DNA of 55,943 nt from an uncultured Slackia sp. (GTDB lineage Bacteria; Actinomycetota; Coriobacteriia; Coriobacteriales; Eggerthellaceae), in contig NZ_CAKTVX010000013.1 of assembly GCF_934630525.1 (NCBI RefSeq), positions 1 through 55,943 on the forward strand. Reading direction: 5' to 3'. The position numbers were made by a program, and so were the translations under genes. Positions 34,291 to 42,849 of the stretch are shown here, piece after piece; within the stretch, counting starts at the first letter, position 1, and every line of letters starts with the position of its first letter. The notes under the pieces are model-generated. The model ran no database searches, was not told the DNA's origin, and worked only from the letters and a program-made list of their open reading frames with translations.

Positions 34291-35697
34291 CTATTTCGCA
34301 GCTTCCTTCTTAGCCTTGAGCTTCGCCATATGCTTGGCGGCCCAGCCTTCGATTTCGCGCTGCTCGGCGCGCTCGAGCGCCAGCGCATCGGGGGCCACGT
34401 CGCGCGTGATGCACGAGGAGGCGCCGATGATCGCGCCCGCGCCAATATTCACGGGAGCCACCATCATGGTGTCGCTGCCCACGAACACGTTGTCGCCGAT
34501 TTCGGTATGGTTCTTGTTCACGCCGTCGTAATTGCAGGTGATTGAACCCGCGCCGATGTTGACGTTCTCGCCCATCGTGGTGTCGCCAATGTAGGAAAGA
34601 TGCGGTACCTTCGAGCCCTTGCCAATGGTCGACTTTTTGATTTCGACATGCGTGCCGGCCTTGGCGCCTTCGCACAGGTGGGTACCAGGGCGCAGGTACG
34701 CGCGAGGGCCGCATTCGGCAGCGTCGTCGATGCGCGCTTCGATGGCAACCGTTTCGTCGACGCGAGCGCCACAGCCAACCTGCGTGTCGGTCAGGCGCGT
34801 GTTCGGGCCAATGACGCTGTGCGAGCCAACCTTGGTCGTGCCAAGCAGGTACGTTTGCGGCCACAGCTCCACGTCTTGCGCAATTTCGACATCGGGACCG
34901 ATGAACGTGCTTTCGGGATCCCACATGGTTACGCCAGCCATCATGTGACGGTTGTTGATGCGATGCTGCATGGCATGCGTGGCCTGGGCGAGCTGCACGC
35001 GAGAGTTCACGCCCATGGCTTCTTCGGCGTCGGCAGTTTGAAGCGCGAGCACCTCGCGGCCGTCGTTTCGGCAAATTTCGAGCACGTCGGTAAGGTAATA
35101 CTCGCCCTGGGCATTGTCGTTCGAAACGCGCGAAAGCGCATCGAAAAGCGCCGGCGCATCGAAGCAGTAGAAGCCCGAGTTGCATTCCGTGATAGCGGCC
35201 TCTTCGGGCGTGGCGTCTTTTTGCTCAACGATGCGCACGACGGCCTCGCCCTCGCGAACGATGCGGCCATACCCAAACGGGTCGTCCATATGCATGGTGA
35301 GCACGACCACGGCCGCGCCCGTTTCTTCGCGCTTAGCGACAAGGGCTTGAATGGTTTCAGGGGTGATAAGCGGGCAGTCGCCCGAAAGAACCACGAGCGA
35401 GCCTTCGGCAATCGAGCCGTCAGCCTGGGAAAACGCCTCACGGCCGGCGTTCACGGCATCGCCCGTGCCAAGCTGCTGGGCTTGGATGGCGATTTTCGTA
35501 TCGCCCTCAACAAAAGGAGCAACCTTTTCGGACATATGTCCGAGCACAGTGACCACATCTTCGATGCCGGCGTCATGGGCGGCGTCGACGACCCAGCGCA
35601 CGAGCGGCTTGCCAAGCACCTCATGGACAACCTTGGGCTTGTCGGATTTCATGCGGGTTCCAGCGCCCGCAGCAAGAATCAACGCTTTCGCGGTCAT
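34291..35697 (-). CDS. glmU: Bifunctional UDP-GlcNAc pyrophosphorylase/GlcN-1-P acetyltransferase
   Basis: 468 aa. The N-terminal uridyltransferase has LILAAGAGTRMKSDKPKVVHEVLGKP, QLGTGDAV, SGDCPLI and YGRIVR. The C-terminal left-handed beta-helix acetyltransferase (about 255-450) shows hexapeptide repeats and the active-site region NVNIGAGSITCNYDGVNKNHTEIGDN. It makes UDP-GlcNAc for the wall after GlmM, which is encoded at 44870-46240. The start at 35697 opens directly with the nucleotide-binding motif. The final 30 residues are a Lys/Ala-rich helix. Confidence 0.97.
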   Translation of the reverse strand: MTAKALILAAGAGTRMKSDKPKVVHEVLGKPLVRWVVDAAHDAGIEDVVTVLGHMSEKVAPFVEGDTKIAIQAQQLGTGDAVNAGREAFSQADGSIAEGSLVVLSGDCPLITPETIQALVAKREETGAAVVVLTMHMDDPFGYGRIVREGEAVVRIVEQKDATPEEAAITECNSGFYCFDAPALFDALSRVSNDNAQGEYYLTDVLEICRNDGREVLALQTADAEEAMGVNSRVQLAQATHAMQHRINNRHMMAGVTMWDPESTFIGPDVEIAQDVELWPQTYLLGTTKVGSHSVIGPNTRLTDTQVGCGARVDETVAIEARIDDAAECGPRAYLRPGTHLCEGAKAGTHVEIKKSTIGKGSKVPHLSYIGDTTMGENVNIGAGSITCNYDGVNKNHTEIGDNVFVGSDTMMVAPVNIGAGAIIGASSCITRDVAPDALALERAEQREIEGWAAKHMAKLKAKKEAAK

Positions 35698-35804
35698 AAA
35701 AACCTTCTTCGAATCGGTTGCGTTTTAGCAGGGAAAGTATACCAGCGCGAGAACGGCAGCACACAATTCTCGACAAAAGCCCATGCGATGAGGAGCCCAC
35801 CACA

Positions 35805-36653
35805 CTAAATAATCGGACGCGTCCATTCCGAAAGGCCCTTCGCGCGGCGATTCGCGCGTCGGCCCTTCATGTTCTCGACGCACCCCTGCATGCCATGGGG
35901 AACATACGCGAGGTCTTCGATATCTTCGGGCAGATAGCTCACGAGCGAGAGCGGCGCGGTTTGCTGGGGGTTTTCCGGCGCAGGTCCCGGCACCGCCGCA
36001 AACCCGCATACGGGCGCGCCCTGCGCCACGAGCTTATGCTCGTAACCGCTCCACGGCTCATCGGGAAACATCCCCCGCACATCGTCGGTCTTCCACTGCA
36101 CGTCATAACCCGCGATCTCGAGCTGGGTAAGCGAGAAATCGCGCAGCGGCATGCTGTCGGTGCGCAACCGAACGAATGCGCCCAGCGCCAGCAGCGGACG
36201 ATACGACATAAGCCGCTCGAAATGCGTGAGCCGGTAGTGCGCCTTCTTCTTTTTCGGGAACGGCGTGGGGAAATTCAGCAGCATCGCGGAAAGTTCGCCC
36301 TCGCCAAACGTTTCCGACAAATCGGAGTCGTCGTGCAGCACGAACACGGCGTTCGACACGCCTTGCGCAATGGCGCGTTCTGCCGCGCGCATCACGCATA
36401 CGCCATCGACGTCGAGCCCCACGAACAACACATCGGGGCGCGCGGCGGCGCATTCGACCGTATATTCGCCCTTGCCGCAACCCAAATCGAGCACAACAGC
36501 GGCATAGGGATCGCCGCGCCGTTCGCCCAAGGGCGCCCAAGAGCGCCACTGGCCCGCACGATCTTTTGGGTGCGATTCGACATTGCTCGCGCATGCGGCA
36601 AGACGCTCCTCAAGCGAAAAGCCCTTTGGCAAACGAGACGCGGCGGTGCGCAT
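35805..36653 (-). CDS. trmB: TrmB-type tRNA (guanine-N7) methyltransferase
   Basis: 282 aa, longer than the usual 210-240. SAM motif VLDLGCGKGEYTVE (about 56-69), acidic VGLDVDG, then LLNFPTPFPKKKKAHYRLTH, which corresponds to the family LNFSDPWPKKRH motif but has Thr-Pro-Phe instead of Asp-Pro-Trp. LRTDSMPLRDFSL matches the family KTDN block. A C-terminal extension of about 60 residues has no recognisable motif. ATG at 36653 lies five bases after GGAGG, better than ATGs at 36665 and 36686. Target G46 in tRNA variable loops is inferred from the family; the altered motif leaves some doubt. Confidence 0.8.
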   Translation of the reverse strand: MRTAASRLPKGFSLEERLAACASNVESHPKDRAGQWRSWAPLGERRGDPYAAVVLDLGCGKGEYTVECAAARPDVLFVGLDVDGVCVMRAAERAIAQGVSNAVFVLHDDSDLSETFGEGELSAMLLNFPTPFPKKKKAHYRLTHFERLMSYRPLLALGAFVRLRTDSMPLRDFSLTQLEIAGYDVQWKTDDVRGMFPDEPWSGYEHKLVAQGAPVCGFAAVPGPAPENPQQTAPLSLVSYLPEDIEDLAYVPHGMQGCVENMKGRRANRRAKGLSEWTRPII

Positions 36654-36763
36654 GACTTCCTCCATACATAGGTAACTTGAAAGCATCGATAGTACCCCAT
36701 TTCAAAAAACGGGACCTGCGAGCCTGCATTCCTGCGCGGTTTCGACATCAAGCAAAATTCTTA

Positions 36764-36792
36764 TTGATATTTGATATCAATTGGCATATAGT
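36764..36792 (+). promoter_or_regulatory. Promoter and palindromic operator of the Fur/PerR-family gene
   Basis: TTGATA (36764-36769), 17 bases, TATAGT (36787-36792). The spacer holds the perfect palindrome TTGATATCAA (36771-36780) within an AT-rich ATTGATATTTGATATCAAT stretch, a plausible autoregulatory Fur/PerR box. Confidence 0.7.
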
Positions 36793-36818
36793 ATTAGACA
36801 TACCGAGAGGAGGTCACC

Positions 36819-37220
36819 ATGGCGCAGCGCAACACCGTTCAGCAAAAAATCATCGCGGGGCAACTCGCCAAACTCCATGGCAGCCACCCCACCGCCGACG
36901 AAGTGTATCAGTCCATGAAGGACGAATACCCTTCCATCAGCAGGGCAACGGTATATCGCAACCTCAACAAAATGTCCGACAATGGCCAAGCGCTCAAAGT
37001 GCGCGTAAGCAGCGGCGCCGATCACTTCGACGACACCCTGCGCCCCCACTACCACGTGGTATGCGCGAAATGCGGCCGCGTCGACGACGTCGAGGTTGAC
37101 TTGCCAAGCAGCGTCACAGAGTCATTGGGCAAGGCAACCGCGCCCGGTTTCACCATCACGGGCTACGAACTGCTCTTCTGCGGATTATGCTCCGCATGCG
37201 CCCAAGAAAGGCAGGAATAA
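36819..37220 (+). CDS. Fur-family regulator, probably PerR-like
   Basis: 133 aa. Winged helix (about 5-80) with HPTADEVYQSMKDEYPSISRATVYRNLNKM, then a dimerisation/metal domain with HFDDTLRPHYHVVCAKCGRVDDV and two CxxC pairs (CAKC; CGLCSAC), a structural zinc site. The gene starts after GAGAGGAGG. It overlaps by one base (TAATG) a gene for a rubredoxin-rubrerythrin peroxide-reducing fusion, which argues for peroxide sensing rather than iron sensing. A strong promoter with a palindrome overlapping the spacer suggests autorepression. Confidence 0.9.
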   Translation: MAQRNTVQQKIIAGQLAKLHGSHPTADEVYQSMKDEYPSISRATVYRNLNKMSDNGQALKVRVSSGADHFDDTLRPHYHVVCAKCGRVDDVEVDLPSSVTESLGKATAPGFTITGYELLFCGLCSACAQERQE

Positions 37221-38551
37221 TGAGCGATTCCGTTGACACCAAGGCGTTTCACGCCTTCAGCTATGGGCTGTTCTTGCTCGCTTCGCAAACCGATGGCCGC
37301 GACAATGCCTGCATCGTGAACACCGCCATTCAGGCAGCATCGGAGCCCCGACAGGTGAGCGTCGCATGCATCAAGGGCTCGTGCACGCAAGAGACGATCG
37401 CCGCTTCAGATCGATTCTGCGTCTCGGTGCTCGACGAATCCACGCCGCTTGAGTATTTCGAGCATTTCGGCATGAAAAGCGGGCACGACATCGAGAAATT
37501 CGTCGCGAGCAATGACGCTTCCATTCCCGGAGCGAACCCATCGCGCACCGAAAGCGGCCTCGTTTTCGAGAAAAGTGCCATCGCGTTTTTCGATTGCAGC
37601 GTCGTCGAGAGCATCGATATGGGAAGCCATGTGATGTATGTGGGCGAAGTCGTCGAGGCGCGCCGCCTTTCCGATAAGGCGCCCATCACCTACGACTACT
37701 ACCGCAACGTCACAAGAAAGACGGGAGCTGCGGCGAGTGCGTCCCGCACGGCAGCCAATGCTGGCGAAATCGTCGCATGGAAGTGCACGATTTGCGGTTA
37801 CATCTACGAAGGCGAAAACCTTCCATCCGATTTCATCTGCCCAATTTGCAAACACGGCGCCGAAGATTTCGAGCCCGTGTACGCAAATGAACACGGCAGT
37901 GAAGATATACAGGCCGCGGCGGCAACGCCGCAGGAACCACAAAGTAAAGGGGTAATGAATATGGAAACCAAATGGGTCTGCAGCGTATGCGGTTACATCT
38001 ACGAAGGCGCCGAGCCTCCCGCGGAATGCCCCGTATGCCACGCTCCGGCAAGCGCGTTCAAGAAGCTCGAAGGTGAGCAGACGCTCGCCGCTGAGCACGA
38101 ATATGGCATCTACGCCAAAACCGTGAAGGACAACGAGGCCATCTCCGACGAGGACAAGAAGTTCATCCTCGATCAGCTGAAGGCCAATTTCAACGGCGAG
38201 TGCTCCGAGGTGGGCATGTACCTGTGCATGGCTCGCATCGCACACCGCGAGGGCTATCCCGAGATTGGTCTGTACTGGGAAAAGGCCGCCTTTGAAGAGG
38301 CGGAGCACGCCGCGAAGTTCGCAGAACTGCTCGGCGAAGAGCTCGAGCCCAACATGAAGGCCTCGACGAAAGAGAACCTCGCATGGCGTGTTGAGTGCGA
38401 ATTCGGCGCATGCAACGGCAAGACCGAGCTCGCCACCTGCGCAAAGAAGAACGGCCTCGACGCCATTCACGATACCGTGCACGAAATGGCCCGCGACGAG
38501 GCTCGTCACGGCCGCGCCCTGAAGGGCTTGCTCGACCGCTACTTCGGCTAA
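37220..38551 (+). CDS. Flavin reductase-rubredoxin-reverse rubrerythrin fusion
   Basis: 443 aa. Residues 1-165 are a flavin reductase-like (flavoredoxin) domain. A first rubredoxin has WKCTICGYIYEG and CPIC; a linker (about 225-245) leads to a second rubredoxin (WVCSVCGYIYEG, CPVCH) and the four-helix di-iron rubrerythrin with GECSEV, EEAEHAAKF and DEARHGRA. Rubredoxin preceding the di-iron domain is the reverse-rubrerythrin order. Together it could pass electrons from NAD(P)H to reduce peroxide or oxygen. An internal AAAGGGG ribosome site and in-frame ATGs at 37955 and 37961 could also yield a separate rubrerythrin of about 197 aa. The ATG shares one base with the regulator stop. Confidence 0.9.
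   Translation: MSDSVDTKAFHAFSYGLFLLASQTDGRDNACIVNTAIQAASEPRQVSVACIKGSCTQETIAASDRFCVSVLDESTPLEYFEHFGMKSGHDIEKFVASNDASIPGANPSRTESGLVFEKSAIAFFDCSVVESIDMGSHVMYVGEVVEARRLSDKAPITYDYYRNVTRKTGAAASASRTAANAGEIVAWKCTICGYIYEGENLPSDFICPICKHGAEDFEPVYANEHGSEDIQAAAATPQEPQSKGVMNMETKWVCSVCGYIYEGAEPPAECPVCHAPASAFKKLEGEQTLAAEHEYGIYAKTVKDNEAISDEDKKFILDQLKANFNGECSEVGMYLCMARIAHREGYPEIGLYWEKAAFEEAEHAAKFAELLGEELEPNMKASTKENLAWRVECEFGACNGKTELATCAKKNGLDAIHDTVHEMARDEARHGRALKGLLDRYFG
37947..37963 (+). promoter_or_regulatory. Internal ribosome site and start within the fusion gene
   Basis: AAAGGGG is followed by TAATGAATATGG, giving in-frame ATGs at 37955 and 37961 exactly where the second rubredoxin begins. Removing one G of the G4 run would place TAA in frame and split the gene in two. 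Confidence 0.65.
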
Positions 38552-38582
38552 GCCCGAAGCGCGTCGCAAGGCAATCGAACAC

Positions 38583-38624
38583 AACGCCCCGCATTCGTTG
38601 CATCGCTCGAATGCGGGGCGTTTT
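38583..38624 (+). terminator. Terminator of the perR-rubrerythrin operon
   Basis: AACGCCCCGCATTCG (38583-38597) pairs with 38608-38622, followed by TTTTC. Confidence 0.92.
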
Positions 38625-38648
38625 CAATAAGGAAAGCAGGAGGAAACC

Positions 38649-39077
38649 GTGGCGAAAAAAGGATCGGGCGCAAAAGCGCGCAACGCTCAAAAACAAGAAC
38701 CCATGGTCGCGCTTTATGGCCTTGACGAAGGAACTCCCCGCGGCGATGCCGTTCGCGCCGTTCTACGCGACCTAGGAATTCGCGTGCGCACTATCGCGCC
38801 CGAGCACCTGGGCAACCCCGTTGGGGCCGTAGCCGGCATGCCCGGCATGAGGCCCGCGCACAACGCCTTTGAAGGCCAGGCGCCACAAGACGAATTCATG
38901 CTGGTATGTCCCATGCCAAACGCACTGCTCAACGAGATGCTCGCCGCCATGCGCGAAGCGAACGTGAGTATCGCCCACAAAGCGCAGGTCACTGCTCACA
39001 ATCGCCTCTGGCCGATGCACGTGCTCATGGCAGAAATCGCCAAGGAGCACGCCGCCATGACCCAAAACGCTCAATAG
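38649..39077 (+). CDS. DUF3783-type small protein
   Basis: 142 aa from GTG at 38649, with AGGAGG six bases upstream. A basic N-terminus (MAKKGSGAKARNAQKQ) precedes an alpha/beta domain: VALYGLDEGTPRGDAVRAVLRDLGIRVRTI, a Gly/Pro/Met loop (VGAVAGMPGM) and a helical end. DUF3783 proteins have no assigned function. The gene converges with the ABC ATPase gene, whose stop lies one base away, so the two transcripts must overlap. Confidence 0.78.
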   Translation: MAKKGSGAKARNAQKQEPMVALYGLDEGTPRGDAVRAVLRDLGIRVRTIAPEHLGNPVGAVAGMPGMRPAHNAFEGQAPQDEFMLVCPMPNALLNEMLAAMREANVSIAHKAQVTAHNRLWPMHVLMAEIAKEHAAMTQNAQ

Positions 39078-39078
39078 G

Positions 39079-39678
39079 CTATCGCGCGCCGAGCATAATC
39101 GTACGCGTCGCTACATGGTCTATAAGCTCCGGCGAATGGGAAACGAACACGAGACCCACACCGTTTTTCTCGCACCATCGCATGAGGAAGCGCCAGACCC
39201 TCGCCTGCGTAACCGCATCGAACATAGCTGTGCTTTCGTCAGCGACAAGATAGCGCGGAGCGCACGCCAGCGCACGCGCGATGCAGAAGCGCTGCAACTC
39301 TCCACCCGAAAGCTCGTGGGCGTGGCGGCGACGCCATTCGGGACGAATGCCGAGCCCCGAAAGAAGCTCGCTTGGCGTATCGCCCGCCTCCGCCAGCATG
39401 CTATCCATGGTCTGACGCGGATCGACCATATTCTCGGGATGCTGGCCAATAAGCTGGACGGGGCACATTCCCCGCAACGGCAACGGAGAGCCGTCCACCA
39501 TCACGCTGCCTGCCGTAGGCTTCAGGTAGCCAGCAAGAATACGGCATAGCGTCGTTTTTCCGAAGCCCGAAGGCGCGCACAGAGCGACTCGTTCGCCGGG
39601 CGCGATTTGAAGCGAAAGGCCGTCATAGAGCACGCGTCCTCCGCTATACGCAAACGAAATGTCCTTCGCCTCGAGCAT
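39079..39678 (-). CDS. ABC transporter ATPase, nickel/peptide type (second)
   Basis: 199 aa, compact for this class. Walker A APSGFGKTT, Q-loop LIGQHP, signature LSGGELQRFCIARAL, Walker B YLVADES and switch His in FVSHSPEL are present, so it should hydrolyse ATP. It lacks the C-terminal oligopeptide-binding extension of typical OppF/DppF. The start at 39678 is chosen because GGAAGGG is then about ten bases upstream; 39687 is possible. It follows the histidine-rich ATPase gene in the same operon and would form a NikDE-like heterodimer. Confidence 0.87.
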   Translation of the reverse strand: MLEAKDISFAYSGGRVLYDGLSLQIAPGERVALCAPSGFGKTTLCRILAGYLKPTAGSVMVDGSPLPLRGMCPVQLIGQHPENMVDPRQTMDSMLAEAGDTPSELLSGLGIRPEWRRRHAHELSGGELQRFCIARALACAPRYLVADESTAMFDAVTQARVWRFLMRWCEKNGVGLVFVSHSPELIDHVATRTIMLGAR

Positions 39679-39821
39679 CTTTTGCATTCCCTTCCGCATA
39701 CCAACCTCGCCTACGCATTGCTTCGCCATGCGCGGCATTATCGACAAACGCAGCGAGCCAGCCATCGCCAAACCATGGCGCCGCACGCCGTGCGTTCAAA
39801 CGCGCATCGCCCAAAGGCCGC

Positions 39822-40745
39822 CTACCCAATCGCTTCCTCGGGCACCGAAAATCCATTGCCAGGAAGCGCGCGCCACAGTTCGCGCGAAAACGGGTGGCGC
39901 AACTGGCTCGGGTCGTTGAAGCTTTCGACGGCGGTTTCTTCTATGACCGTTCCGTCTTTGAATACGGCGATACGGTCGGCCACGCGCAATGCGAGCTCGA
40001 TGTCGTGCGTGATAAGCAGCACGCCGCCACCCGCATCGGCGAATGCGCGAAGATCGTCGAGGGCGCGCACCGCCAAATCCAAATCGAGGCCAGGCGTCGG
40101 CTCATCGGCCACAATAAGACGCGGACTTTCGACCAGGGCGCTCGCCAAAAGCACGCGGCGGGCCATGCCGCCCGACAATTCAAACGGATACATGTCCTCA
40201 ACTTCGGGGGCAAGCCCGTAATGCTCGAACAGCGCGCGCTGGCGCTCGGTGCGACGCTCGGCATCGGCCGCATCGCGAGCGACGCCGCGAACCTGTCGGC
40301 CCACCTTCATAAGGGGATCGAGGTTGGCGACGCTCTGCGGAACGAACGCAATCTCACGTCCGCGCAGCTGCGCGAGCGACGCGGCATCTTGGCGAACGCC
40401 GTCGAACCAGATCGTCTCCGAAACGATGGCATTGGGTTCATAGAGACCCAAAACGCTGTCGGCCAAAAGGCTCTTGCCCGAACCGCTCGCGCCGACGATC
40501 GCCATGATCTCGCCCGCATGCACCGAAATCGAGAGGTCGGAAATCACGCTCACATCTTTTTTGCGAGCGCGGAAAAAATGTGTTTCGTCGGGGTCGTACA
40601 TGGAAAACGACACGCACAAGTCTTCGACTTGCAGCAAATGATGCCCATGCGCATGGTGCGACGACGTTGCATGGGAGTGGTGATGGTGCATAGAGACGTC
40701 GCCGTGCTTATGCGCCTCATGAGCATGCAAGTATTCGCTTTCCAT
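39822..40745 (-). CDS. ABC transporter ATPase with histidine-rich N-terminus
   Basis: 307 aa. Residues 1-36 contain about fourteen histidines (HAHEAHKHG, MHHHHSHATSSHHAHGHH), a probable Ni/Zn-binding tail absent from ordinary DppD/OppD. The ATPase core follows: Walker A VGASGSGKS, signature LSGGMARRVLLA, Walker B LIVADEPTPGLDLD, switch LLITHDIEL. The His-rich tail argues for nickel as the transported ligand. The start at 40745 follows AGGAGA. It is 64 bases after the permease gene. Confidence 0.9.
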   Translation of the reverse strand: MESEYLHAHEAHKHGDVSMHHHHSHATSSHHAHGHHLLQVEDLCVSFSMYDPDETHFFRARKKDVSVISDLSISVHAGEIMAIVGASGSGKSLLADSVLGLYEPNAIVSETIWFDGVRQDAASLAQLRGREIAFVPQSVANLDPLMKVGRQVRGVARDAADAERRTERQRALFEHYGLAPEVEDMYPFELSGGMARRVLLASALVESPRLIVADEPTPGLDLDLAVRALDDLRAFADAGGGVLLITHDIELALRVADRIAVFKDGTVIEETAVESFNDPSQLRHPFSRELWRALPGNGFSVPEEAIG

Positions 40746-40809
40746 ATTCGTCTCCTGAATCCATTCGCGCTCTTCGTCGAAACAACTTCACCATGCTCAA
40801 GCCCGCGAC

Positions 40810-42849
40810 CTATTCCTGGCTCGTATGCGGGTCGATCAGCTTACGCAAGCTTTCCCCGGCGGCATCGAACAGCATGACCGCGGCAACAAGCGCGACGCCG
40901 GGAAACACCGCCAGCCACCACATGCCCGTGGTGAGATACCCCATGCTTTCGCTCAGGATAACGCCAATCGCAGGCATCTCGGGCGGAAGGCCGAAACCGA
41001 GGAACGTGATCGAGGCCTCGTGCAAAATCGCATGGGGAAACATGAGCACGAGGCCCACGATAAATTGGGGCAACACGAACGGAACCATATGATGGATGGC
41101 GATATACGCAGAGCTCTTTCCCATACGGCGCGCCGTCATCACGAAGTCGGACTGCTTGCATTGCAAAATTTCGGCGCGAACAACGCGGGCGAGGTTCGGC
41201 CAGTGCGTAATTGCCACGCCCACGGCAACGCCCCAAAAGCCCTTGCCGAGCGCATAGGAGATAAGTACAAGCAAAACAATATGGGGCACGCCCATCATGA
41301 GGTCAATGAGCCAGCTGACCACGGCGTCGACCCTCGGACCGCCAAGCGCCGCAGCCGCGCCAAGAATCACTGCGATAACCGATGACACGCATGCGGCGAC
41401 CAAGCCCAGCATGACGCTCGTCGAAAGGCCCGAAAGCGTGCGCGCGAGCATATCGCGGCCCATCCAATCGGTACCAAACGGATGGGCAAGGCAGGGCGCG
41501 AGCGACTTCAGCGAAAAATCGGTCGTGGTCGCCGTATCGGAAAGCGCCGTACCCGCGATAACCACGAACACGAGCAAAATCGCGGCAACCACGAACTTGG
41601 CAAGCGTCGCGACGCGATTGGCGCCTCGTCGACGAGGCGCATGCAGCAATGTGCCCAGCTGCAACGATTCGCGAACCGCGCTCGACGCCTGCGCCACCGA
41701 GCGGCGCACGTTCGGCAGGGTGCCAGCGCTCGGCACCTCACCCATGCCCGCGCCAACCATCGCCGGCATAGGCGCCCGCGCTTCTTCTGCCTGGGCCGAA
41801 TCGTGACCTTCGCGCGCAATGCGAGGCCAGTCTGCGCGTTCGCGCATTTGCCCACGACGAATACGCGGGTCAACCACCCCGTAAAGAATATTCGCAATCA
41901 GGTTTCCGCCGAACACAAGCATGGCCGAAACCACGGCGATGCCCGCCAGAAGGGGCGCATCTCCGCCGAGGCCAGCCGTAATCGCCGCCTGACCCAAACC
42001 GGGATATGAAAAAACCTGCTCGACAAGAACCGAACCGCCGAAAATCTCCGAGATAGAGGCGAATTGCAACGTCATCGCCGGCAACAACAAATTGCGCATG
42101 CCGTGGCGGCGTACGATTTGCCACGTAGACAAACCGCGAGCGCGGGCAAACTTAACATAATCGGATTCAAGAATATCGACGAGCTTCTCGCGCGTATGCA
42201 GCGCGATGTTCGCCACGCCCACGAACGAAAGCACAATCGCGGGCAGCACGATATGGTGGGCAGTGTCGAGCAGCGTCACATCGGCCGCAGATTTCCCGAG
42301 CGGCACCGAAAAGCCCAGCGGGAACCAGCCCAGCCATACCGAAAACACCATGAGGGCCACAAGCCCCAGCCAAAACGTCGGCGTCGCGGCAAGCACGAAG
42401 CAATAGCCTTTTACCAATCGATCGGGCCACCGATCGCGATTGGTGCCCGCGATCACGCCGAGCAGCAGGCCGAGCACGCCGCTTGCGGCCCACGCAATGC
42501 CCAAAAGCGCCAACGAGTTCGCTGCACGGTTGGCCAGCACTTCCATCACAGGGGCGTTGAAGCGCAGCGAAGTGCCCCAGTCTCCCCGCAAAACGGAAGC
42601 AAGCCAACTCGCGTAGCGCTCAAGCAGCGGCGTGCCCACGCCCCAATATTGGGCGAGCTGCGCCCGCTTGGCTTCGCTCATCGTCATATAGGCCGCCTGG
42701 CCTACGTTCATTTGAACGGGATCGATGGGCGAAGCCGACACGAGCGCGAACACGACGAAGCTCACCGCGAACATGAGCGCAGCGAAACGAACGATCTGTT
42801 CTAGTGCATAACGAACCACGAAATTACGACCAGCTCCACGCATCGACAT
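40810..42849 (-). CDS. Fused DppB-DppC-type ABC permease
   Basis: 679 aa. The first half (1-335) is a DppB/NikB permease with the EAA-like motif DYVKFARARGLSTWQIVRRHGMRN. A Pro/Ala-rich linker (335-420) joins it to a DppC/NikC permease (420-679) with FGTDWMGRDMLARTLSG and the second EAA motif DFVMTARRMGKSSAYIAIHHMVP. These are normally two proteins. About eleven or twelve membrane helices are expected. The start overlaps the substrate-binding gene by 26 bases; ATG at 42843 is an alternative. Confidence 0.92.
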   Translation of the reverse strand: MSMRGAGRNFVVRYALEQIVRFAALMFAVSFVVFALVSASPIDPVQMNVGQAAYMTMSEAKRAQLAQYWGVGTPLLERYASWLASVLRGDWGTSLRFNAPVMEVLANRAANSLALLGIAWAASGVLGLLLGVIAGTNRDRWPDRLVKGYCFVLAATPTFWLGLVALMVFSVWLGWFPLGFSVPLGKSAADVTLLDTAHHIVLPAIVLSFVGVANIALHTREKLVDILESDYVKFARARGLSTWQIVRRHGMRNLLLPAMTLQFASISEIFGGSVLVEQVFSYPGLGQAAITAGLGGDAPLLAGIAVVSAMLVFGGNLIANILYGVVDPRIRRGQMRERADWPRIAREGHDSAQAEEARAPMPAMVGAGMGEVPSAGTLPNVRRSVAQASSAVRESLQLGTLLHAPRRRGANRVATLAKFVVAAILLVFVVIAGTALSDTATTTDFSLKSLAPCLAHPFGTDWMGRDMLARTLSGLSTSVMLGLVAACVSSVIAVILGAAAALGGPRVDAVVSWLIDLMMGVPHIVLLVLISYALGKGFWGVAVGVAITHWPNLARVVRAEILQCKQSDFVMTARRMGKSSAYIAIHHMVPFVLPQFIVGLVLMFPHAILHEASITFLGFGLPPEMPAIGVILSESMGYLTTGMWWLAVFPGVALVAAVMLFDAAGESLRKLIDPHTSQE

